Shown: positions 36,498-43,672 of the stretch, piece after piece | How positions within the stretch are numbered: the first letter of the stretch is position 1 | Layout: each line of letters starts with the position of its first letter | Source: Hyphomicrobiales bacterium | Lineage (GTDB): Bacteria > Pseudomonadota > Alphaproteobacteria > Rhizobiales > Beijerinckiaceae | Assembly: GCA_004144595.1 (NCBI GenBank) | Contig: SEEM01000014.1 | Coordinates: 1-64,000 of the forward strand | Length of the DNA: 64,000 nt | Reading direction: 5' to 3' | Notes under the pieces: generated by a model | What the model was told of the DNA's origin: nothing | Seen by the model: only the letters and a program-made list of their open reading frames with translations | Databases searched by the model: none | Made by a program: the position numbers and the translations under genes

Positions 36498-37324
36498 GCG
36501 AGATCGCGCTCGTGCTCGGCGCGGGCGGGGCGCGCGGCCTGAGCCATATCGCCGTGCTCGAGGCCTTCGACGAGATCGGCCTCAAGCCCAACCGCATCTC
36601 GGGCTGCTCGATCGGCGCCATCATCGGCGCGGCCTATGCCGCCGGGCTGTCGGGTCGGGAACTGCGCGAACATGCTCTCTCGACCTTCCGCGATCGTGCG
36701 CGGGTGATCGCACGCCTGCTCGATTGCAGGGTCGGCAAGCTCGCCGACCTCGTGCGCGGGCTCGGCAATCCCGTCCTGATCGACGGCGAGCGCCTGCTCG
36801 ACCTGTTCTGGCCCGAGGCTGTGCCCGATCGTTTCGAGGAGCTGGCGATCCCGTTCACCGCGATCGCCGCGGATTATCACCGGCATGCCACGGTGATGCT
36901 GAGCGAAGGACCGTTGACGCCGGCCGTCGCCGCTTCACTGGCAATTCCCGGGCTGGTCCGGCCTGTCGCGCTCGGCGGGCGCGTGCTGATCGACGGCGGC
37001 GCGATCGATCCCCTGCCCTATCGGGATTGGCTGGCGCCTGGGCGCATCGTTCTCGCAGTCGATGTCAGCGCGCCGATGACCGAGCCCGGCGAGCCGCGCA
37101 TTCCCGGCGCAATGGAGGCGCTGGTCGGCGCCTCGCAGATCCTGACGCGCACGCTGGTCCAACGCCTGATCGAGCAGGAGCCGCCGGACATCCTGATCCG
37201 GGCCGGTGCGGACGGCGTCAGTGGGCTCGATTTCTTCAAGGCGAAGGCGATCCTTGCGGCGGCCGGGCCGATCAAGGACGAGGTCAAGCGAGCGCTGGCG
37301 CGCGCTCTCGAACCACAGGGCTGA
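36494..37324 (+). CDS. Patatin-like phospholipase
   Basis: A 276-residue acyl hydrolase of the RssA/patatin class. The oxyanion motif GAGGARG (residues 9-15), nucleophile Ser39 in GCSIG and catalytic Asp167 in the DGG motif are all present. No ATG fits; the start appears to be TTG 36494, giving a TTGA overlap with the preceding hydrolase, so the pair is likely co-translated. The last 41 bases overlap the 3' end of the convergent ArsR gene. Confidence 0.88.
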   Translation: MSEIALVLGAGGARGLSHIAVLEAFDEIGLKPNRISGCSIGAIIGAAYAAGLSGRELREHALSTFRDRARVIARLLDCRVGKLADLVRGLGNPVLIDGERLLDLFWPEAVPDRFEELAIPFTAIAADYHRHATVMLSEGPLTPAVAASLAIPGLVRPVALGGRVLIDGGAIDPLPYRDWLAPGRIVLAVDVSAPMTEPGEPRIPGAMEALVGASQILTRTLVQRLIEQEPPDILIRAGADGVSGLDFFKAKAILAAAGPIKDEVKRALARALEPQG

Positions 37325-38030
37325 CCGGCTCCGGCGCGTCGCAGCGGAAGCCGGGCAATGCAGCCTCCAGCACCCCCCGCCCCTCGTCCGTCAGGATGAC
37401 GGCGCGGCTATCCTTGCGGCGGCGGACCCAGTTCATCTCGAAGCAGCGGCAGGCTAGGCCGGCGGCGAGATGGCCTGCCAGGTGCGGCCGGCGCTCGCTC
37501 CAGTCGAGGCAGGGGCGCAAGGCGGCGCGGCGGCTTCTGGCGGTGGCGTCCGGGTCGAGACCCAGCGCCCGGAAGATCGCCTTGCCCGAGGTCGTCAGCG
37601 CGTAGCCGCCCTCACTCGCCGCGAGGTGGCCGCCTGCCATCAAGGCATCGTGGATACCGATGCCGAGCCGGCCGGCGAAATGGTCGTAGCAGGTTCGCGC
37701 CTGGCTGAGTTCAGCGCCGACGCGGGACGGGAGACGGCGGCTCGTGCCGTCGAGATTGGCGAGCACCATCAGGCCTTCGAGTGCCGCTGCGACCTCCGGC
37801 CCGGCCAGCCGATAATAGCGGTGGCGCCCCTGCGCCGCGACGTCGATCAGGTTGCCCTGCAGCAATTTGGCGAGATGGCCGCTCGCCGTCTGCGGCGCGA
37901 CGCCGGCGATCCAGGCGAGTTCCTTGGCGGTCAGCGCGCGGCCGTCCATCAACGCGTGCAGCATGTTGGCGCGTGCCGGATCGCCCATCAGATGGGCGAT
38001 CTCCGCGAGATAAGGACCGTGGGTACTCAT
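37284..38030 (-). CDS. ArsR family winged-helix transcriptional regulator
   Basis: A 248-residue regulator with an ArsR-type winged helix near the N-terminus (LMGDPARANMLHALMDGRALTAKELA, APQTASGHLAKLL, RHRYYRL; about residues 14-85) and a longer C-terminal part of unclear fold. Such long ArsR proteins often control a divergent transporter. Here a TauE/SafE exporter gene is divergent 106 bases away, though it is damaged. ATG 38030 was chosen; ATG 38048 is possible. Its 3' end overlaps the patatin gene tail to tail. Confidence 0.84.
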   Translation of the reverse strand: MSTHGPYLAEIAHLMGDPARANMLHALMDGRALTAKELAWIAGVAPQTASGHLAKLLQGNLIDVAAQGRHRYYRLAGPEVAAALEGLMVLANLDGTSRRLPSRVGAELSQARTCYDHFAGRLGIGIHDALMAGGHLAASEGGYALTTSGKAIFRALGLDPDATARSRRAALRPCLDWSERRPHLAGHLAAGLACRCFEMNWVRRRKDSRAVILTDEGRGVLEAALPGFRCDAPEPVSPVVRERAPALA

Positions 38031-38136
38031 GCCGGCATGATGCGCCATCTCGCAAGGGTCGCAAGCGGGAACGCTACGGCGCCCGCCGTAGCATCGGGCC
38101 GCGACAGCCACTGCGGGCAATGCCACAAGCAAGGCC

Positions 38137-38958
38137 ATGGACAACACGACACTCTTCATCTTCGTCACCGCGACCTTCGTGTTCGCCGGCTTCGTCAAGG
38201 GCGTGATCGGGTTGGGGCTGCCGACCATCGCGGTCGGCATCCTCGGCGTGGTCATGGCGCCGGCACAGGCGGCAGCGCTCCTGGTCGTGCCCAATCTCGT
38301 CACCAATGGCTGGCAGATCGCGACCGGGCCGAAACTGCTTTCGACCTTGCGCAGGCTCTGGCCGATGCTCGTAACCATTTGCCTGGGCACCTGGGCCGGC
38401 GCCGGGCTTTTGCAGCAGCAGAAGGACGGCAGGGCCACACTCTGGCTCGGCCTGGCCCTCGTGCTCTATGCGCTGGTCGGCCTGAAGGCGGCGAAGCTGC
38501 GCGTGCCGGCGCGCTGGGAAGGCTGGCTTGGCCCGGTCATCGGCTTCACGACCGGCGTCGTCACGGCTGCGACCGGCGTCTTCGTGCTGCCGGCCGTGCC
38601 CTATCTGCAGGCGCTCGGCTTCGACAAGGACGAGCTGGTCCAGGCGCTCGGCATCTCCTTCATCGTCTCGACGCTGGCGCTCTCCTTCGGCCTGATCGGC
38701 GCCGGGGCGCTCAACGGCACCGTCGCCTGGCAGTGTTGTGTCAGGGAGCATGGAGTTCGCAGGCTTAACCAAGCGCTAACCATACCGGCGCAGCCTCGAC
38801 CGGCAGTAACAGGAGCGCCCGCATGGATGCCTTCACCATGGTCGTCATGGCCTGCGTCGCCGGCGAGGCGCACTGCGCCACCAGCCGCTTCAGCGAGATG
38901 GATTTCACCACTGCCCGTGCGTGCGAGGCACGGGTCGACGACATCATCCGTTCGATGA
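38137..38958 (+). CDS. TauE/SafE family exporter, 3'-truncated
   Basis: The first 200 or so residues are a normal TauE/SafE sulfite/organosulfonate exporter (FAGFVKGVIGLGLPT at the start, FTTGVVTAATGVFVLPAVPYL in the second half). Family similarity stops after GAGALNGTVAW, about base 38730. Family members continue for about 45 residues, with at least one more membrane helix and a closing segment. Here the frame runs on through non-homologous sequence and overlaps the next gene in another frame to a stop at 38956-38958. This looks like a 3' deletion scar; the product is probably inactive. Confidence 0.65.
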   Translation: MDNTTLFIFVTATFVFAGFVKGVIGLGLPTIAVGILGVVMAPAQAAALLVVPNLVTNGWQIATGPKLLSTLRRLWPMLVTICLGTWAGAGLLQQQKDGRATLWLGLALVLYALVGLKAAKLRVPARWEGWLGPVIGFTTGVVTAATGVFVLPAVPYLQALGFDKDELVQALGISFIVSTLALSFGLIGAGALNGTVAWQCCVREHGVRRLNQALTIPAQPRPAVTGAPAWMPSPWSSWPASPARRTAPPAASARWISPLPVRARHGSTTSSVR

Positions 38959-39074
38959 CCAAGGAATTCAGCAAGCGCCTCGAGTTCAAGGGCCGGCAGG
39001 TGACCTACGACGTCTCCTGCATGGACCGCGCGCAGCTCGCGGCGAAATTCGGCATCGCCTCGTCGGATACGTAA
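38823..39074 (+). CDS. Conserved small hypothetical protein
   Basis: An 83-residue protein beginning MDAFTMVVMACVAGEAHCAT, with four cysteines (Cys11, Cys18, Cys34 and one in SCMDR) and charged C-terminal helices. The short hydrophobic start could be a weak signal sequence, which would put disulfides in the periplasm. Small proteins of this form occur in Methylobacterium and Bosea relatives, as far as I recall; no function is known. CAGGAGCG precedes the start. It ends three bases from tadA (convergent). Confidence 0.7.
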   Translation: MDAFTMVVMACVAGEAHCATSRFSEMDFTTARACEARVDDIIRSMTKEFSKRLEFKGRQVTYDVSCMDRAQLAAKFGIASSDT

Positions 39075-39077
39075 GCG

Positions 39078-39542
39078 TCAGCGCCGGTCGCGGAAGAAAT
39101 CCCGGAGCAAGGCCGCGGCCTCCGTCTCGCGCAGGCCGCCATAGACCTCCGGCGCATGGTGGCAGGTCGGGCTCTCATAAAGCCTGACGCCGTTCTCGAC
39201 CGCGCCACCCTTCGGATCTCCCGCCCCGAAATAGAGCCGCCTGATCCGGGAAAACGAGATCGCCGCCGCGCACATCGGGCAGGGTTCGAGCGTGACGTAG
39301 AGATCGCAGCCGATCAGCCGTTCGCTGCGGATGGCTTCGCAGGCAAGCCTGAGTGCCAGCATCTCGGCATGGGCGGTCGGGTCCTTCAGCTCCAGCGTGC
39401 GGTTGCCGGCGCGGCCGAGGACCACCCCGTCCCGCACCACCACGGCGCCGACCGGCACCTCGCCACGCGAAGCGGCCGCCTTCGCTTCGTCGAAGGCGAG
39501 CGCCATGGCGTCGATCGAGGATAAGTGTTGCGGCGACGACAT
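39078..39542 (-). CDS. tadA: tRNA-specific adenosine deaminase
   Basis: Converts adenosine 34 of tRNA-Arg(ACG) to inosine. The 154-residue zinc enzyme has the catalytic HAE motif (His58, Glu60) and the zinc pair PCPMC (Cys88, Cys91), plus GAVVVRDG and FGAGDPKGGAVENG typical of TadA rather than cytidine or guanine deaminases. Translation probably starts at MSSPQHL (39542); the frame goes on to 39572. The pseudouridine synthase gene is divergent. Confidence 0.95.
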   Translation of the reverse strand: MSSPQHLSSIDAMALAFDEAKAAASRGEVPVGAVVVRDGVVLGRAGNRTLELKDPTAHAEMLALRLACEAIRSERLIGCDLYVTLEPCPMCAAAISFSRIRRLYFGAGDPKGGAVENGVRLYESPTCHHAPEVYGGLRETEAAALLRDFFRDRR

Positions 39543-39665
39543 CGAAAACCCCAGTTTTGGCGCTCGCAGCAAGAGAAAGCCTCTGCTACAAGCGCCGGTT
39601 ATAGCGAATAAGCGAGCCAGGCCTTGCCCGCAAAGCGGTTATGCTCGGCCGGCTCAGGAGCAGCC

Positions 39666-41891
39666 ATGAAAGACGACGACAACAACAAAGGCCGCGGCCC
39701 ACGCAAGGGCGGTGGCGCCGGCGGCCGTGGACCGGGCTCCGGTGGAAAAGGCTTCGGCGGCAAGTCATTCGGCAGCCGCCCCGGCGGCGAGGGTCGCGGC
39801 CCGGCGCGCGAGGGCGAACGCAAGCCGTTCCGCAGCCGCCCGGCCGGCGACGACCGCCCTGCCCGCGATGGCGAACGCACGCCCTTCCGCGGCCACTCCG
39901 CCGGCGACGAGCGCCCGGCCCGCCGTTTCGAGCGTCCCGCCGGCACTGAGGGCGCGGCTCCGCGTCCGCGCCGCTTCGACGGAGAACGGCCGGTCCGCGC
40001 CAGGGCCGAAGGCGAAGGCCGCGGCTTCCGCGAGCGTTCGGGTGAGGAGCGTGCGCCCCGCCCGGCCCGCTCGGGCGACCGCCCCTTTGCCGGCCGCGAC
40101 AGGCCGCAAGGTGACCGCCCGCCGCGTGGCGAGGGTCGCGATAGCGAGAAGCGCTTCTCGCGCCCGCGTGCGCCACGCTTAGAGGGGCAGGACGATCGTC
40201 CGCGCCGCCCGCGCGAGGATGCGCCCGAGCGCAAGCTGATCACGGCCGACGAACCGGAGCGGATCGCCAAGGTCATGGCGCGGGCCGGTGTCGCATCGCG
40301 CCGCGACAGCGAGGCGATGATCGCTGAAGGCCGCGTCAGCGTGAACGGCACGGTGCTGGACAGCCCGGCCCGCGACGTGAAGCCGACCGATGTCGTGCTG
40401 ATCGACGGCGAGCCCTTGCCGGCCCGCGAGCGCACGCGACTGTGGCTCTACCACAAGCCCCGCGGCGTGGTGACGACCAATTTCGACCCCGAAGGCCGGC
40501 AGACCCTTTTCGATATCCTGCCGGAAGATCTTCCGCGGGTGCTGACCATCGGCCGCCTCGACATCAACACCGAAGGCCTGCTGCTGCTGACCAACGATGG
40601 CGGCCTGGCACGCGTGCTGGAGCTGCCGGAAACCGGCTGGCTCAGGCGCTACCGCGTGCGCGCCTTCGGCGAGGTGACGCAGGACGTGCTCGACACCGTC
40701 AAGGACGGCGTCACCATCGAGGGCATCCAGTACGGGCCGGTGATCGCCCGCTTCGAGCGCCAGCAGGGTTTCAACACCTGGCTGACGGTCGATCTGCGCG
40801 AGGGCAAGAACCGCGAGGTCAAGACCGTGCTCGAGCATCTCGGGCTGACGGTGAACCGGCTGATCCGCATCTCGTTCGGGCCGTTCCAGCTCGGCGAGCT
40901 CGAAGAGGGCGAGGCCGACGAGATCCGCTCGCGCGTGCTGCAGGACCAGCTCGGCACGGAACTCGCAGCCAAGGCCGGCGCCGATTTCGAATCGCCGCGA
41001 CGCGACGCCCTGCCCGCCGCGCCCCGTCCGGCGCCTGCCGGCGAAGACCGCCCGCGCCGGCGCCGCGACGAGCCCGGCCGCGACGAGGAGACCGGTGCGT
41101 TGCCACGCGGCGACAAGCCCTGGACCCGCACCGTCTGGCGCGATGCCGAGACCGAGCCGCAGCGCGAGCGCAAGGCCCCGCCGCGGCGCGGCGCCGACCC
41201 GAAGCTGGAGCGTCAGGAGCGCGAGGCCTCAGGCGACGTCAAGCGCCGCCGCGACACGCCGATCGCCGATCCGAAGGGCCGGCGCGTGCTGGTCGAGCGC
41301 GTCCGCGGCCCTGTTTCGGAAGAGCGCGCCGCTCCCGAACGCGAAAGCAAGCGCAGGCCCGACCGCAAGCCGCGCCAGGAGCGTGGTGCCCCGGAGCGCG
41401 GCGGCGACGAGGCGCGGACGCCCCGTTCCTTCGAGCGCTCCCGTGGCGACGACAGGCCGGCACGGCTCCCGCGCCGCGAGGACGATGGTCGCGATCGCGG
41501 CGGCGATCGCCCGTGGGAGGATCGCGCGCCGCGTAGCGAGCGCCCCGACCGCGCTCCGCGCGACAGCACTGAGCGTCCTGCCCGCGCCTTCCGTGAGCGT
41601 TCGGCCGAGGATCGCCCGCGTAGCCGCAGCCTCGGTGACAAACCGGCTGGCAAGGGCTTCGCGGCCCGCTCCTCGGAACGCCCGGGCGATGACCGGCCGC
41701 GCGGCCGCAGCTTTGGCGACAAGCCGGGTGGCAAAAGCTTCGGCGCCCGCTCCTCGGAGCGGCCGGCCGGCGGCGCGCGTCCGTTCGGCGGCAAGCCGGG
41801 CGGCGGACGTCCGGGTGGGGCTGGCAAGGGTCCGCGGCCCGGCGGCGGTGGCAGAAGTCCGCGCCCCGGTGGCGGCGGCAACCGCGGCTAA
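39666..41891 (+). CDS. RsuA/RluB-family pseudouridine synthase with large disordered arms
   Basis: The core is a normal 16S/23S rRNA pseudouridine synthase: S4 domain (RIAKVMARAGVASRRDSEAM, about residues 198-245) and the catalytic domain with Asp near 298 in GRLDINTEGLLLL. The protein is 741 residues against about 240-300 for the bare family. The first 190 and last 300 residues are almost only Arg, Gly, Asp, Pro, Ser, Lys and Glu, with near-repeats such as GDKPGGKSF and ARSSERP. Such arms bind RNA or phase-separate in other proteins. Arms in homologues vary. ATG 39666 follows CAGGAG. Confidence 0.9.
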   Translation: MKDDDNNKGRGPRKGGGAGGRGPGSGGKGFGGKSFGSRPGGEGRGPAREGERKPFRSRPAGDDRPARDGERTPFRGHSAGDERPARRFERPAGTEGAAPRPRRFDGERPVRARAEGEGRGFRERSGEERAPRPARSGDRPFAGRDRPQGDRPPRGEGRDSEKRFSRPRAPRLEGQDDRPRRPREDAPERKLITADEPERIAKVMARAGVASRRDSEAMIAEGRVSVNGTVLDSPARDVKPTDVVLIDGEPLPARERTRLWLYHKPRGVVTTNFDPEGRQTLFDILPEDLPRVLTIGRLDINTEGLLLLTNDGGLARVLELPETGWLRRYRVRAFGEVTQDVLDTVKDGVTIEGIQYGPVIARFERQQGFNTWLTVDLREGKNREVKTVLEHLGLTVNRLIRISFGPFQLGELEEGEADEIRSRVLQDQLGTELAAKAGADFESPRRDALPAAPRPAPAGEDRPRRRRDEPGRDEETGALPRGDKPWTRTVWRDAETEPQRERKAPPRRGADPKLERQEREASGDVKRRRDTPIADPKGRRVLVERVRGPVSEERAAPERESKRRPDRKPRQERGAPERGGDEARTPRSFERSRGDDRPARLPRREDDGRDRGGDRPWEDRAPRSERPDRAPRDSTERPARAFRERSAEDRPRSRSLGDKPAGKGFAARSSERPGDDRPRGRSFGDKPGGKSFGARSSERPAGGARPFGGKPGGGRPGGAGKGPRPGGGGRSPRPGGGGNRG

Positions 41892-41894
41892 ACG

Positions 41895-42455
41895 GTGAGG
41901 ATCGTCGGCGGACGCCTGCGCGGCCGGCCCCTGGCCGGCCCGAAGCCAGGGATCGGCAGCATCCGGCCGACATCGGACCGGCTGCGCGAATCCCTGTTCA
42001 ACGTGCTCGCCCATGCCTATGGCGACGCGATCGAGGGTGCGCGCGTGCTCGATCTCTTCGCCGGCACGGGCGCGCTCGGCTTCGAGGCGCTGTCGCGCGG
42101 CGCCGGCTTCGCGCTGCTCGTCGATGACGGTACGGAGGCGCGCGGCATTATCCGCGAGAACCAGATGGCGCTGGGCATCGCCGGCTTCAGCCGCATCTTC
42201 CGGCGCGACGCGACCAAGCTCGGCCCGATCACCGGCATGGCGCCCTTCGGCCTCGTCTTCTGCGACCCGCCCTATCGCAAGGGACTGGGCGAAAAGGCGC
42301 TGGCCTCGGCCCGCGAAGGCGGCTGGCTCGCGCCAGACGCCCTGATCGTCCTGGAAGAGGCAGCCGATGCCGAGATCAGCCTGCCGGATGGCTTCGAGGA
42401 GCTGGAGCGGCGGGGTTACGGCGAGACGCAGGTCCTGGTGCTGCGGGCCAGATAA
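41895..42455 (+). CDS. rsmD: 16S rRNA (guanine(966)-N2)-methyltransferase
   Basis: Methylates G966 of 16S rRNA with S-adenosylmethionine. The 186-residue protein starts MRIVGGRLRGRPL and shows RPTSDRLRESLFNVL, the SAM loop DLFAGTGALGFEALSRG and the N6/N2-methyltransferase motif DPPY (near residue 123). It starts at GTG 41895, three bases after the pseudouridine synthase stop; two rRNA modification genes in a row suggest one operon. Confidence 0.95.
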   Translation: MRIVGGRLRGRPLAGPKPGIGSIRPTSDRLRESLFNVLAHAYGDAIEGARVLDLFAGTGALGFEALSRGAGFALLVDDGTEARGIIRENQMALGIAGFSRIFRRDATKLGPITGMAPFGLVFCDPPYRKGLGEKALASAREGGWLAPDALIVLEEAADAEISLPDGFEELERRGYGETQVLVLRAR

Positions 42456-42555
42456 ACAGCCGCAGGCTTATCCCCGGCCGCAAAGCCGCGCCTAATATCC
42501 GCATCCGCCGCGGAGACCCAGCGCCGGACGCCCACCCTACGATCCATCGAACCTT

Positions 42556-42602
42556 GCGGGCACGCTGCCCGCCACCATGCCGTTGCTTGCCGGCTCGCCG
42601 GC
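42556..42602 (+). promoter_or_regulatory. Two hairpins in the leader of the toxin-like gene
   Basis: GCGGGCA-CGC-TGCCCGC at 42556-42572 and GCCGG-CTCG-CCGGC at 42589-42602, the second ending seven bases before ATG 42609. No ribosome site is visible between it and the ATG. Another reading frame running through the leader ends in a TGA that overlaps ATG 42609 (ATGA), so expression may depend on coupling or be kept low. Confidence 0.45.
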
Positions 42603-42608
42603 GATCGC

Positions 42609-43253
42609 ATGATGCGTGCCCTCGCCCGCCTGCAGGCGCTGATCGAGAAGGGCGGCTTCAATCCGGATCAACCGCGTGTGCCGGCGGGCAGCCCCGAGGG
42701 CGGCCAATGGGGTGGCGGCGAGGGCTCCGGCCAAAGCCGGCAGCCCGGCATCGGCGATAATGGCGGCCCGGCGCTCGACCCTATCAAGGACCCGCCCCAG
42801 GACCGACAGGCGAAGACCAAGGCCGCCAAGGCACTGGCAAAGGCCATCGCACGCCAGGCACTGAGACGGGCCGGCCCGATCGGCGCCATCGTCACGGCGA
42901 TCGAGGTCGGTCACTGGCTTTACACGGAATGGCCATCGATCCGGTCCTACCAGGATGAGCCGAAGTCGCTCGCGGAGCTTCAGGAGCAACTCGGCAAGAG
43001 GCGACAGGGCTATGACGATCACCATATCGTCGAGCAGAGTGCCGGATCACGCGAAGGTTTTTCACGCTCTGCCATCGACGGCATGGAAAACATGGTCAGC
43101 ATCTCGCGATACAAGCATCATGAGATCACTGGGTGGTATGCGAAGAAAAATCTGGACTACGGCAACCTCGCACCGCGGGACTATCTCCGAGACCGGAGTT
43201 GGGCGGAGCACGTGGAAGTTGGGCATCAGGCGTTAGGCGTTTCAAGGTGCTGA
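42609..43253 (+). CDS. Putative HNH-like nuclease toxin
   Basis: A 214-residue protein of three parts. The N-terminus has the motif FNPDQPRVPAGSPEGGQW (residues 17-34), common in rhizobial phage-like and toxin-like proteins. Next are a glycine-rich linker and an amphipathic/hydrophobic helix (about 74-106). The C-terminal domain resembles HNH/Endonuclease-VII-type toxins: DDHHIVEQ (His138, His139, Glu142), then ENMVSISRYKHHEI (Asn161, His170, His171) and ITGWYAKKN. A DUF2019 gene begins one base after its stop, the arrangement of a toxin with its immunity gene. There is no signal peptide or delivery domain. Nuclease activity is an inference. Confidence 0.75.
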   Translation: MMRALARLQALIEKGGFNPDQPRVPAGSPEGGQWGGGEGSGQSRQPGIGDNGGPALDPIKDPPQDRQAKTKAAKALAKAIARQALRRAGPIGAIVTAIEVGHWLYTEWPSIRSYQDEPKSLAELQEQLGKRRQGYDDHHIVEQSAGSREGFSRSAIDGMENMVSISRYKHHEITGWYAKKNLDYGNLAPRDYLRDRSWAEHVEVGHQALGVSRC

Positions 43254-43254
43254 A

Positions 43255-43626
43255 ATGACCCCATCGAAGCTGAAACTGCTCACAGCGGAAGAGCTGAAGC
43301 GCTTCTTCGAGCAACTATGCATCCAGCAATACGACGCCTTGGAGGGTAACGCGATCGCCAGCTACAACAGGCGCTACGATAAAATTCTGGCTATCCAGAA
43401 CGAACTCAAATCCCGTCCCGGAGATCAGCGGCGGATCCTTATGAGCTTGTTTGGACACCCCAACATGCAGGTCCGCCTGACGGCCGCGCATGCCAATCTC
43501 GCCGTCGACTATATCGCTGCGCGGCGCGAGCTCCAGGCCATCGTGGACGAGCAATGGTTTCCGCAATCCGGAGACGCCGGCATGACACTGGACAATCTCG
43601 ACTCCGGTTTCTATCGGCCGAATTGA
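43255..43626 (+). CDS. DUF2019 domain-containing protein, probable immunity protein
   Basis: A 123-residue all-helical protein. The pattern NRRYDKILAIQNELKSRPGDQRR, then LFGHPNMQVRLTAAHANLAV and SGDAGMTLDNLDSGFYRP, is the DUF2019 signature, a short HEAT-like fold. It follows the nuclease-like gene after a single base, so the two are surely co-transcribed and probably co-translated. By position and small size it should bind and block the upstream toxin candidate. This pairing is inferred; DUF2019 has no reaction of its own. Confidence 0.85.
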   Translation: MTPSKLKLLTAEELKRFFEQLCIQQYDALEGNAIASYNRRYDKILAIQNELKSRPGDQRRILMSLFGHPNMQVRLTAAHANLAVDYIAARRELQAIVDEQWFPQSGDAGMTLDNLDSGFYRPN

Positions 43627-43672
43627 TCGCAGTCGCGCCGGGCCCCCAACCGTCGGCACTGTGATTGTTCCC

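Noticed and set aside
39599-40435. Arg/Ser/Pro-rich minus-strand frame over the pseudouridine synthase arm
   Set aside because: Low-complexity coding on the plus strand produces open frames on the other strand; no start signal or domain is seen.
39700-41880. Possible tandem DNA repeats or CRISPR-like array
   Set aside because: The repetition is in codons for Arg/Gly/Asp-rich protein; units vary in length and sequence, with no constant repeat-spacer pattern.
42609-43626. Prophage remnant
   Set aside because: The GSPEGGQW motif is phage-like, but there is no integrase, capsid, tail or lysis gene nearby and core genes border both sides.
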